Source: an uncultured Prevotellaceae bacterium
GTDB taxonomy: Bacteria > Bacteroidota > Bacteroidia > Bacteroidales > Bacteroidaceae
NCBI GenBank assembly: GCA_946402905.1
Contig: CAMIYC010000008.1
Coordinates: 1 to 64,000 of the forward strand
Direction of reading: 5' to 3'
Length of the DNA stretch: 64,000 bases
Position numbers and translations under genes: made by a program
The notes under the pieces: model-generated
Told to the model about the DNA's origin: nothing
The model's input: only the letters and a program-made list of their open reading frames with translations
The model's database searches: none
Part shown: piece after piece, positions 53,487-61,328 of the stretch
Position numbering within the stretch: position 1 is the stretch's first letter
How the letters are laid out: each line of letters starts with the position of its first letter

Positions 53487-55940
53487 TTAATCTACCCTTA
53501 TTTTTATGGTGCTGTTGCCCACTTTCACGATATTAATGCCACGATGTGACAACGTCAGAGCAGTGACATCACCCGTGGTGACTTCCTCGTCCAGGCACTG
53601 ACCTTGTGTGTTGTATACCCTGACGGGCACACCAGCCCTAAGCCCCTTCAGCACCACCTGGCGGCCGTCTTGCTGCCAAGCCCAGTCTGACATCGGTTCG
53701 GTGGTGATTCCGGTATCGATGCCCAGTTGTGCCTGAATGATCAGCTGGTTGCAATCGGGCATGTCAAACTCGTAATTCTCTCCTTCGACTTCCGTGGTGG
53801 AAGTGCCGTTATTCGTAACAGTGATCACCGACCACCTGACCACCTTTTTCCCGTCAACAGGCTTACTTGTCAGTTTCACCCTGCGGTTGGCGAAGAATTT
53901 CCCGTTAAAAGTGCCATTGCTCAGCCTGACACCGTTGAACTCAAAGCTCACAGCGTCGAGGTCTTCCTGCACGAGGTTGGAATTGATGGTCAAGGATACC
54001 AGATTGCCCAGGGCATAATAGTCTTTCAGGTGCTGGTAAAAATAATTGGGACGCTGCGACAGCCAGTTGCGTGCTGTGGTCAGCTCAGAGTTGTAGTCGG
54101 GCCACCATTGGTTGATGAGTTTACGGTGGTGGGGATACTCTTTCCTGAACAGCTCATACATGTCATCCCAGATGGCACGGGTGCCTTGACTGTTCATGAA
54201 GTCGCCCATGTAGATAGCGGCCCTGTCGATGAACTCACGCCTGAAGTCTTCGTTGTCCATCATACGTCTGAACAGGCGTGTGTGCTCATACTGATTGGCC
54301 CAGGAGCGGTTGGAGTCGTAGTTGGGGTCGTAGATCCATTTGATGGAATTGTAATTGGCGGGACTGCCATACAACCCTATTCCGAAGTCGGTGTCTTTGG
54401 CCACAAAGCGCCAACGCCCGTCGTCGCTGCGCTTGCGCCACATCACGATATTGTTGCCGGGGAAGTCCTGGTTGTTGTAAAACAGGTTCATTACCATCAG
54501 GTTGATAAACTCCTGCCAGTCTATCCACTGGGCATATTCCTCCAGACTATGGCCATGCTCGGTGTAGAACTGTGTGAAAGCGTTCCAGTTTTCCCTGTCT
54601 CCCGTTTTCAGGTCATCCCAGTTTTCGAGCATGTCGATGTCTTCCAAGCCGTCGTAGTTGGTGTATATGTTGTCTACGGTGCTGCGCTCGCGTATATTGA
54701 GCATTCCCTTATAGGTGCCGTTCACATAGAAGATGGCCGGTCGCCAGGCCTGCCAGTCAAGATCGGTATGCCGGGCCATAGTCCGCTGGATGATGGCATC
54801 ACGCATGTAGAGATAGTCGAAGTCGTTGCCCGCGTTTCTGAGGAGTATGGATTTGAAGTCGTCGAGCCCGGGTTTCTGATCCGGGAAGAACTCATAAGTC
54901 AGTCTTTTCTTGCCGAAACGTTTGTTGGCATAGACGACCAGCGATCTGGGGTTGCTTCCGCGGGAGGCTCCTCCCTGCACCCGGGTCTCACACACCTGAT
55001 TGATCACGCTCTCCGCGCCTTCTTGTTCAAACAACTCGATATTGATGGGCCTGCGCCAGTTATGCTCGTAGTTTTTTGCGTTGCTGGAGTAATTGCCATC
55101 CACATAGATCCCTTTCTTGTTGTCATAAAAATAAGATTTGTCTGTCACGATAGAGACGACGGGCAAAGTGACCTCACGTGGATGGAAAATATAAGAATGT
55201 GTGGTGGCACGAGGGGAGAGGTATCCGTAGCAAAACAGTTTGGCACGGATGGTTCTGGTGGATTTGATAGTCATGGAGGTCTTGTATTCAGCGCTCGACC
55301 TCGTCGGTTCGCTCCCGTCGGTGGTCATTCGTATCACGGTGCCCTCAGGACTGCCTTCCGGGACAGAAAGGCTCAACTTGATCTGCTCGTTGCCGGTCAC
55401 CACGCGCCCGGACTCACTGAAAACGGGTTCACCGAGAATCTCTGTGCACAGCACGCCACAGTTGGCTGCCGACGGGGTGGGGGTGTATTGGTATCCCCAT
55501 TCGCCTGCGCCGTCGTTTTTCCTCCCATACGCCACATTCGGAGCAGGTTGTTTGCCCAAGTCTATCACGGCATCGACTCTTTGTCCCTCATGAAAGAGAT
55601 AGACCGAAGAGTGTTTGCCCGACTCCAGCCGGAAGTTGGTGTGCTGGTTTTTGGCCTCCCTGTCGCAGTAGACTATGTAATACTGGTGCGCGGCGAGCGT
55701 GCTGTTGGGCAGCGCCCATGCTTCAGTGGCATCATCGGTCAGTCCCAACTGGTATTTGCCGAGAGCCACCGGCGACTCGCCACTGTTGTACAACTCAACC
55801 CAAGAGTCGGGAAACTCATTGAGGTCGTCCATCATACAGTCTACATTCGACTGCATCAACTCGTTGATGATCACCTGACCTCTTATCGGTAAGGCAATCA
55901 TCAGCACGACACACCATATTGCTATTCTCATTTTTTCCAT
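53487..55940 (-). CDS. CotH-like exported protein with lamin-tail domain and T9SS C-terminal domain
   Basis: This 817-residue secreted protein starts at the ATG at 55940; in-frame ATGs four codons upstream and three codons downstream are also possible. A signal peptide is followed by a lamin-tail-type domain (about 20-155, IINELMQSNVDC, SWVELYNSG, YYIVYCDREA). Next is a chitobiase/Fn3-like segment (about 170-250, IRMTTDGSEPTRSS), then a CotH kinase-like domain (about 260-640) with RVQGGASRGSNPRSL, ILLRNAGND, GMLNIRERS and the Mg-binding-type AKDTDFGIG. The end (VRVYNTQGQCLD then GINIVKVGNSTIKIRVD) is a type A sorting domain. CotH proteins are atypical kinases or surface structural proteins. 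It converges with the protease across the tRNA gene. Confidence 0.82.
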   Translation of the reverse strand: MEKMRIAIWCVVLMIALPIRGQVIINELMQSNVDCMMDDLNEFPDSWVELYNSGESPVALGKYQLGLTDDATEAWALPNSTLAAHQYYIVYCDREAKNQHTNFRLESGKHSSVYLFHEGQRVDAVIDLGKQPAPNVAYGRKNDGAGEWGYQYTPTPSAANCGVLCTEILGEPVFSESGRVVTGNEQIKLSLSVPEGSPEGTVIRMTTDGSEPTRSSAEYKTSMTIKSTRTIRAKLFCYGYLSPRATTHSYIFHPREVTLPVVSIVTDKSYFYDNKKGIYVDGNYSSNAKNYEHNWRRPINIELFEQEGAESVINQVCETRVQGGASRGSNPRSLVVYANKRFGKKRLTYEFFPDQKPGLDDFKSILLRNAGNDFDYLYMRDAIIQRTMARHTDLDWQAWRPAIFYVNGTYKGMLNIRERSTVDNIYTNYDGLEDIDMLENWDDLKTGDRENWNAFTQFYTEHGHSLEEYAQWIDWQEFINLMVMNLFYNNQDFPGNNIVMWRKRSDDGRWRFVAKDTDFGIGLYGSPANYNSIKWIYDPNYDSNRSWANQYEHTRLFRRMMDNEDFRREFIDRAAIYMGDFMNSQGTRAIWDDMYELFRKEYPHHRKLINQWWPDYNSELTTARNWLSQRPNYFYQHLKDYYALGNLVSLTINSNLVQEDLDAVSFEFNGVRLSNGTFNGKFFANRRVKLTSKPVDGKKVVRWSVITVTNNGTSTTEVEGENYEFDMPDCNQLIIQAQLGIDTGITTEPMSDWAWQQDGRQVVLKGLRAGVPVRVYNTQGQCLDEEVTTGDVTALTLSHRGINIVKVGNSTIKIRVD

Positions 55941-55979
55941 TTCTCTCGCCACACTATTTCTCCATTTTCAATCTCCCCT

Positions 55980-56056
55980 CCTTTGGAGGGGCTGGGGGAG
56001 GTTATTCCTTTGGAGGGGCTGGGGGAGGTTATTCCTTTGGAGGGGCTGGGGGAGGT
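55980..56056. repeat. Three tandem 27-bp repeats
   Basis: CCTTTGGAGGGGCTGGGGGAGG plus TTATT occurs at 55980-56006 and 56007-56033, with a third unit (ending TTTAA) at 56034-56056. The array fills the gap between the CobW stop (56057) and the CotH-like start. It is related in style to the GC-rich repeats at 1055-1168 and 10466-10511 but distinct in sequence. Confidence 0.85.
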
Positions 56057-57319
56057 TTAATCTACCAGACACTTGTCCAGTTCGCGGGCGATGGCTTTCT
56101 TGTCCAGATTCTGTCCGATAAACACGATTTTCTGCATTCGGTCGCCATATTGCTCATCCCAGTCTCTGCGCAGCCCGGGCTCCTGCTCCATCATACGGGC
56201 CAGTTCGTCTTTAGGCATCGTGGCATACCATTGTCCGGCGTTACGAATAGAGACTTGTTTGCCGGCTTGTTCAAATAGATAGCAGGTGTCCTTTTCATCC
56301 TCAAAGTAGCAAATCCCTTTGGTGCGGATGATGCCCTGTGGCCATTTCCGTGCTACAAACTCGTCGAAAAGGGCGAGATCCATCGGCTGGCGACGGAAAT
56401 ACACATAGGTGCCGATACCATATTCTTCCACCTCGCCGCCATCATGATGATGATGGTGGTGATGATGGTGATGCTCCTCATCATGGTCGTGATGGTGATG
56501 CTCCTCATCATGGTCGTGATGATGCTCATGACCTTCCTCCTCATCGTCGTCATCGTCATCGTCGTCCTCATCCTCATGCTCATCGTGTGCACCCTCTATC
56601 TCGCTCACCCAGGCGGCGGAGGTGGCCACCTCATTGAAGTCGAACTTATGGGTGTTGATGATGCGCGAAAGGTCCACATCACCATAGTCACACTCTATGA
56701 TGTCAGCCTTGGGCTGAAGGGCACGCACGATTTCCTTGATCTTCTTCAGCTCTGATTCCGACACTTCTGATGCCTTGTTCAGAAGCACGATGTTGCAGAA
56801 CTCGATTTGCTGGATGACCAGATTCTCGATATCCTCTTCGTCGATATGGGGTTTGAGCAAGTCAAGACCGCTGCCGAACTCGTCTTTCATTCGCAAAGCA
56901 TCGACCACGGTGACGATACAATCGAGCCGGGCCAGGCCATCTTTCACATAATCCATGCCCATAGTGGGGATAGAACAGATGGTCTGGGCGATGGGTGCAG
57001 GCTCGCAGATGCCGCTGGCCTCAATGACGATATAGTCGAAGCGCTGCATACGCGTGATGTCGCGCAGTTGTTCGACGAGGTCCATCTTCAGCGTGCAGCA
57101 GATACATCCGTTCTGCAGGGCCACAAGGCTTTCGTCTTTTTTGCCTACGATGCCGCCTTGCTCTATCAGGGTGGCATCGATGTTCACTTCGCCGATGTCA
57201 TTGACGATGACGGCAAATTTGATGCCGCGCTTGTTGGTGAGTATTCTGTTTAATAATGTAGTTTTGCCGCTGCCCAAATAACCCGTGAGCAGCAATACGG
57301 GAATTTCATTGATAGTCAT
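56057..57319 (-). CDS. COG0523/CobW-family GTPase metallochaperone with His/Asp-rich tract
   Basis: This 420-residue cytoplasmic G3E GTPase starts at the ATG at 57319; a longer frame to 57385 would begin inside the likely promoter. Walker A is GYLGSGKTT (13-21), the metal motif GCICC at 71-75, Walker B-like VIEASGICEP (98-107), and the guanine motif NKAS (181-184), which lacks the usual Asp. Residues about 244-298 hold an acidic run then alternating His/Asp/Glu with over 25 His in total, a likely zinc-buffering loop. The CobW C-terminal domain (about 300-420) follows. Such proteins deliver zinc or cobalt to client enzymes, often under metal limitation. No Zur box was identified. Confidence 0.9.
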   Translation of the reverse strand: MTINEIPVLLLTGYLGSGKTTLLNRILTNKRGIKFAVIVNDIGEVNIDATLIEQGGIVGKKDESLVALQNGCICCTLKMDLVEQLRDITRMQRFDYIVIEASGICEPAPIAQTICSIPTMGMDYVKDGLARLDCIVTVVDALRMKDEFGSGLDLLKPHIDEEDIENLVIQQIEFCNIVLLNKASEVSESELKKIKEIVRALQPKADIIECDYGDVDLSRIINTHKFDFNEVATSAAWVSEIEGAHDEHEDEDDDDDDDDEEEGHEHHHDHDEEHHHHDHDEEHHHHHHHHHHDGGEVEEYGIGTYVYFRRQPMDLALFDEFVARKWPQGIIRTKGICYFEDEKDTCYLFEQAGKQVSIRNAGQWYATMPKDELARMMEQEPGLRRDWDEQYGDRMQKIVFIGQNLDKKAIARELDKCLVD

Positions 57320-57382
57320 AATTAAAATAAAATATGTGTCGGCTCTTATAAGACACTTATGCCTCAAAACCTTTTCGGGTTG

Positions 57383-57390
57383 CAAATTTA
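57383..57390 (-). promoter_or_regulatory. Possible -7 box for the CobW-family gene
   Basis: TAAATTTG on the minus strand fits TAnnTTTG; the leader would be about 55 nt. A second TTTG lies only 11 bp further upstream, so the -33 element is unclear. Confidence 0.4.
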
Positions 57391-57455
57391 CTATAAAAAA
57401 ACAAATTTTAGTCTATTTATTCTGTTAAAACCATAGATATTCCCAATAAATTCAT

Positions 57456-57463
57456 TATTTTTG
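57456..57463 (+). promoter_or_regulatory. Possible -7 box for the gene at 57536
   Basis: TATTTTTG fits TAnnTTTG about 72 bp before the ATG. No TTTG is present at the expected distance upstream. Confidence 0.4.
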
Positions 57464-57535
57464 CCTCAGATATTATCATGGACACCTATTCGATTACTAC
57501 TACTGCATCTCATCTAACTTCAATCTGTACTTTTT

Positions 57536-59113
57536 ATGAAAAAAGATAAAGATCCAAAAGACTACGAAGAAACACTCTCCAAACTGGTCGAACTGACAAA
57601 AGATTTCACAGAAGACGATTGGGCGGACATTATGAAGATCATGACCGGCGACATCAACCCCGCTGAGATTATCAACAAAAGATTTTATACCTACGACCGC
57701 CCTGACTATCAGAAATTCTGCACGGGGATGATCCAATGGCTCGGCCCATTCTGGAATGCCCGTGAAGATGATGATATGCACGCATTATGCCGCTTCGTCG
57801 ACAGCGATTTCAAGAAACTTTCGGCTCAGCAGAAAGAAGATGATATGAGGGAATACCTGTATACGCTGTTCCGTCTTTTCGACCCGACGCGCACCTATCT
57901 TCCCGTCAAGTTATTTGGTCCGCTTTGGCTGATGGAAAAATATAAGATGACCCAGTGTCTCGACCTGGTCTTGGAAATACTCAGGCAAGACGCATATTTC
58001 TATTATTGCTTTTTCTGGGAGAGACAGGAATTAATGAGTGCTGCTCTTTACCAGATTGGGAGTGGACAACTGGAGCAACTGGAGGAATTCCTCTATGAAG
58101 ATAACCTCATACCTCAAGTCAAGAACGTGGTGTTTGACACCATCGTCATGACCGCCATCCGACAGCCGCAAAAGAGACTGGAGATTGTCGGCATCATCAC
58201 TCAATACTTGAAGCACTGCCAGAGTCTGCTCAAGGAAGATGGGATACTCTACAAAACCATGAGTGAAATTACCAGGTCTCTTGCCACAGCGCATATTACG
58301 GAGGCAATGCCGCTTGTAAAATCGATTTACGAAGAATTGGACGATGAAAACATTCTCTATGAACTGAGTGAAGTGGAGGATACTATGTTTGACGAGAAAG
58401 CAGAATTTGTCTGTCCTTACGAGTCATTAGACGAATGCATGGACCATTGGCTGTACAAAGAGGAGGATGAAATGGATGACGATGCAATGGAGCCCTATGA
58501 AGACGATGACGAATACGACGATGATGACATGGACAGATATGATGGCATCTACAATCTGGACTTGAATGCCAAGCGGCTGACCGTCACTGTCCGTCTGATG
58601 GATGCCCCCGAAGAGGTGATGCGAAAGATCGACGTGCCTTCCAATATCTACCTCTCCGATCTGGCCGAGGTCATCATGCACAGTTTCGGACGCAGTGACA
58701 TACCTGAGAATTACGAGTTTACCGACCGTGACAAGTACAGGTATACTCCCTATCTGGATGCCTATTTTAACAAGAAAGAATACACCATGATGTATGATGC
58801 CTATGATTGTACACTCAGCGAAATCCTTAAGAAAAAAGGCGACATAGCCAGTTTTGACATTCTGAAAAACAAGAGGCCCTACTGGCATCATACCTTAGTG
58901 CTCGAAAAGACAGGTAGATACACTCAGAAGACAGTGCAGTATATCAACCTCATCGACGGCCGGGGTGCCTACCCTCCGAAAAGCGTCAACAATACCGACA
59001 AATACCGCAAGCGTTTTGCTCAGGGAAATTTGCCTCAGCCCGATTTCAAAAAAATCAAGATGGAGCTCCAAGAGTATGATGAGATCAACGGAGCCCCCAT
59101 GGAATTAGAATAA
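57536..59113 (+). CDS. Protein with C-terminal plasmid pRiA4b ORF-3-like domain
   Basis: This 525-residue cytoplasmic protein of unknown function has two parts. Residues 1-290 are helical and HEAT-like (DYEETLSKLVELTKDFTEDDW, IPQVKNVVFDTIVMTAIRQP), recalling DUF1186-type proteins. An acidic, Asp-rich linker (about 300-335, EEDEMDDDAMEPYEDDDE) joins them to a C-terminal pRiA4b ORF-3-like domain (about 340-525). In that domain, the beta-strand VTVRLMDAPEEVMRKIDVP, helix LSDLAEVIMHSFG and the late motif DGRGAYPPKSV are typical of the family. Charged residues dominate and no signal peptide is present. The next gene starts 18 bp later. The family has no agreed biochemical role. Confidence 0.7.
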   Translation: MKKDKDPKDYEETLSKLVELTKDFTEDDWADIMKIMTGDINPAEIINKRFYTYDRPDYQKFCTGMIQWLGPFWNAREDDDMHALCRFVDSDFKKLSAQQKEDDMREYLYTLFRLFDPTRTYLPVKLFGPLWLMEKYKMTQCLDLVLEILRQDAYFYYCFFWERQELMSAALYQIGSGQLEQLEEFLYEDNLIPQVKNVVFDTIVMTAIRQPQKRLEIVGIITQYLKHCQSLLKEDGILYKTMSEITRSLATAHITEAMPLVKSIYEELDDENILYELSEVEDTMFDEKAEFVCPYESLDECMDHWLYKEEDEMDDDAMEPYEDDDEYDDDDMDRYDGIYNLDLNAKRLTVTVRLMDAPEEVMRKIDVPSNIYLSDLAEVIMHSFGRSDIPENYEFTDRDKYRYTPYLDAYFNKKEYTMMYDAYDCTLSEILKKKGDIASFDILKNKRPYWHHTLVLEKTGRYTQKTVQYINLIDGRGAYPPKSVNNTDKYRKRFAQGNLPQPDFKKIKMELQEYDEINGAPMELE

Positions 59114-59131
59114 AATCTTAAAGATAGACCA

Positions 59132-60133
59132 ATGATGTACAAAAAAATGTATAAACTGTTAATGGTTGTCGTACTGTCAGCTGTGACTTTGAGAGTATGC
59201 GCCGGGAATCAGAAATTTCCTACGGGCAAGTTGATATCATACTCCTTTATCCGTGGCGGCGGCATGAACCCATTGGACTTCACTGTCTATGAAATCCGCC
59301 GGGAGAATGCAGCTGGTAATGGACAGCTCACAGTCAGCGGGCCCTGTGAGGGCGAACTCATCACGATGGATGTAGGCGACGAGGTGTTCGATCACTGCCT
59401 GACTCTTATCCGGCAGCACCACCTGGAGCGTTCCAAAGGCTATTACAAGTCGAAATTCGAACTGCTCGACGCACCATCATCCAGCTTTAGCATCACCTTC
59501 ACCGACCCATACGACAACATCAACGGTAGTGGAGACATGCCTGATTTTATCTGGCAGGCCATCAACGACATACACCGCTATTTGACAAGCGTGGTGGGCG
59601 ACCGCAAACCCGAGGGACATGTAGACCGGATCTATGGAGCCGAAGGGGTAGCGGGAATGCACTGGACCGACGGGGTGAAGACTTATACAACGGCTGAGGA
59701 GTCAATGAAAGAACTGAAATGGGCCCTCCGTGGAAAAGACGACGGGGTGCATGGCAGCGAACCCGACGGCATGGGCTTCTCCAGGTTTCATGACGGCGAC
59801 CAGCATTATGTGCTCATCCACGACTACAAGAATCATGTTTGCCGGCTCTTCTTCAGTTATGACGGCAACAAGGATTCCTGGAAACGGATAGTGAGACAGC
59901 AACAGGCACGAGCCGGCAAGAGCAATGAGTTGTCGAAGATGGTCAACGAATGTTTCCTCTTTCGTCCGGTAATCGAAAGGCTTACCCTCAAACAGCTGGA
60001 GCAGTTGCTCGACAGCATACCCATGCGTACTGGCGAGCATTATGGCCATTTCGCCTCCTATACTGACATCGGTGGAGTCAACCGCGAACTACTCGCCTCG
60101 GAGATAGCACTGCGCAATGGTAGTGAGAAATAA
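59132..60133 (+). CDS. Exported protein of unknown function
   Basis: I do not recognise this 333-residue protein. An N-terminal signal peptide (MMYKKMYKLLMVVVLSAVTLRVCAG, about 25 residues) is followed by a beta-rich half. That part contains ISYSFIRGGGMNPLDFTVYEI, LDAPSSSFSITFTDPYDN and DEVFDHCLTLIRQH, then a helical C-terminal half (EESMKELKWAL, LSKMVNECFLF, LTLKQLEQLLDSI). There are only two Cys after the signal region and no obvious catalytic motif. It is in an apparent operon with the pRiA4b-type gene (18-bp gap) and ends 28 bp before the palindrome that precedes the LacI gene. Confidence 0.65.
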   Translation: MMYKKMYKLLMVVVLSAVTLRVCAGNQKFPTGKLISYSFIRGGGMNPLDFTVYEIRRENAAGNGQLTVSGPCEGELITMDVGDEVFDHCLTLIRQHHLERSKGYYKSKFELLDAPSSSFSITFTDPYDNINGSGDMPDFIWQAINDIHRYLTSVVGDRKPEGHVDRIYGAEGVAGMHWTDGVKTYTTAEESMKELKWALRGKDDGVHGSEPDGMGFSRFHDGDQHYVLIHDYKNHVCRLFFSYDGNKDSWKRIVRQQQARAGKSNELSKMVNECFLFRPVIERLTLKQLEQLLDSIPMRTGEHYGHFASYTDIGGVNRELLASEIALRNGSEK

Positions 60134-60161
60134 CAGCCTGATGACATTCTGGTTGTTCACG

Positions 60162-60197
60162 CAAAAAAACTACGCAAACGTTTGCGTAGTTTTTTTG
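60162..60197. promoter_or_regulatory. 36-bp perfect palindrome: LacI-type operator and bidirectional terminator
   Basis: The palindrome, centred at 60179/60180, reads outward from CG through TACGCAAACGTTTGCGTA into an A-tract on the left and a T-tract on the right, matching perfectly over 36 bp. The core GCAAACGTTTGC has the central-CG symmetry of LacI/PurR-family operators. RNA from either strand would form a GC-containing stem followed by a U-tract, so it also looks like a terminator for the gene ending at 60133. It overlaps the -33 element of the regulator's own promoter. Confidence 0.75.
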
Positions 60198-60212
60198 TTT
60201 TTAGTATTTTTG
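60181..60212 (+). promoter_or_regulatory. Bacteroidetes-type promoter for the LacI-family gene
   Basis: TTTG (60181-60184), exactly 20 bp, TATTTTTG (60205-60212). The -33 TTTG is the right half of the palindrome core, so a protein bound there would block the promoter. The leader to the ATG at 60242 is about 22 nt. Confidence 0.7.
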
Positions 60213-60241
60213 CAGAAAATTTTAAACAATCTTTTACCTGC

Positions 60242-61255
60242 ATGAAACAACGCCGCACTTCTCTTAAAGACCTGGCCGAGCAACTGGGAGTCTCTATTGC
60301 CACCGTCTCAAGGGCGCTCAGAGGGAGCCATGAGGTGGGTGACGAGATGAAAGAAAAGGTAAGGACGCTGGCCAAGCAACTCAACTACCGGCCCAATCCC
60401 TTCGCACAAAGTCTGCGTAAAGAGGCCCCGCGCATTATCGGAGTGGTGGTGCCCAATCTTGTGACACACTACTATGCTGCCGTGCTCGACGGCATCGAAG
60501 ACTATGCCCGTCAGCAAGGCTACTCCGTATTCAGCTCCAACAGCCATGAAGACCACATACGTGAAGAACAGGCTATAGACAATTTTATTTCCATGCACGT
60601 CGAAGGTATCATCGCCTGTCTCGCTCAGGACACCGTAGACTATTCCCATTTCCGGGAAATCTATGACATGGGCATACCTCTGGTATTCTTCGCCCGCACC
60701 TGTCTGCCGGAGCTGTTCTCGCAGGTAGTGGCCAATGGGGACGAGGCGGCACAACAGGCCACACAGCATCTCATTGACCACGGCGCGAGGAAAATAGCCT
60801 TCATAGGAGGTCCCAATCATCTCGACATGGTCATACGACGCAAACACGGCTATCTGGAGGCACTTCGCGAGAACAGGATACCGATAGAAAGAGATCTCGT
60901 GAGGTGTGGAAAAATCGATTTCGACACCGCACGCAACGCCACTATCTCGCTACTCGAAAGTGCCAATCCGCCCGATGCAATCCTGGCCTTCAACGACATC
61001 ATCACATACGCGGCTTTCGACGCCATCAAGAGCAAGCACTTGCGAATACCTCAGGATGTGGCCATCATGGGATTTACTGACGGCGAATCAGCCGCCTTCG
61101 TCACCCCAAAACTTTCCGCCATTATGGATCAGGCACGGCTGCAAGGCATGAAGGCCTGTGAACTGCTGTTGAAAAATATCAACGGTGATAAAACCATCCG
61201 CAAAGAAGTGGTGCCCATGATCCTCAAGATCAGAGACAGCAGCGTAAAAAAATAA
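60242..61255 (+). CDS. LacI-family transcriptional regulator
   Basis: This sugar-responsive DNA-binding repressor has 337 residues. The ATG at 60242 is chosen over one at 60182 because the promoter's -7 box lies between them and the shorter start gives the classic N-terminus. The helix-turn-helix is TSLKDLAEQLGVSIATVSRALRG (about 6-28), followed by the hinge NYRPNPFAQSLRK. The periplasmic-binding-protein-like core (about 60-335) has IGVVVPNLVTHYYAAVLDGIEDYA, GIPLVFFAR, IAFIGGP and DAILAFNDIITYAA. It lies 73 bp before a GH31 gene in the same direction, likely one transcript. It probably represses itself through the palindrome; whether it also controls xyloglucan-related genes elsewhere is inference. 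Confidence 0.93.
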   Translation: MKQRRTSLKDLAEQLGVSIATVSRALRGSHEVGDEMKEKVRTLAKQLNYRPNPFAQSLRKEAPRIIGVVVPNLVTHYYAAVLDGIEDYARQQGYSVFSSNSHEDHIREEQAIDNFISMHVEGIIACLAQDTVDYSHFREIYDMGIPLVFFARTCLPELFSQVVANGDEAAQQATQHLIDHGARKIAFIGGPNHLDMVIRRKHGYLEALRENRIPIERDLVRCGKIDFDTARNATISLLESANPPDAILAFNDIITYAAFDAIKSKHLRIPQDVAIMGFTDGESAAFVTPKLSAIMDQARLQGMKACELLLKNINGDKTIRKEVVPMILKIRDSSVKK

Positions 61256-61328
61256 AGGGGAGATAGCATTCCTGGAGTGACTAGTCTTCCTAGAGAGAAC
61301 AAGCAACTTATCAACTAAAATAAATATC

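Noticed and set aside
53727..55892. Long plus-strand open frame (721 codons) opposite the CotH-like gene
   Set aside because: It is a mirror frame of a gene with clear domains and signal peptide; its own translation is low in motifs, His/Val-rich and has no signal or family resemblance.
55919..56278. Plus-strand Gly-rich frame over the 27-bp repeats
   Set aside because: Its FGGAGGGYS repeats come from the non-coding tandem array and it runs antisense into the CobW-family gene.
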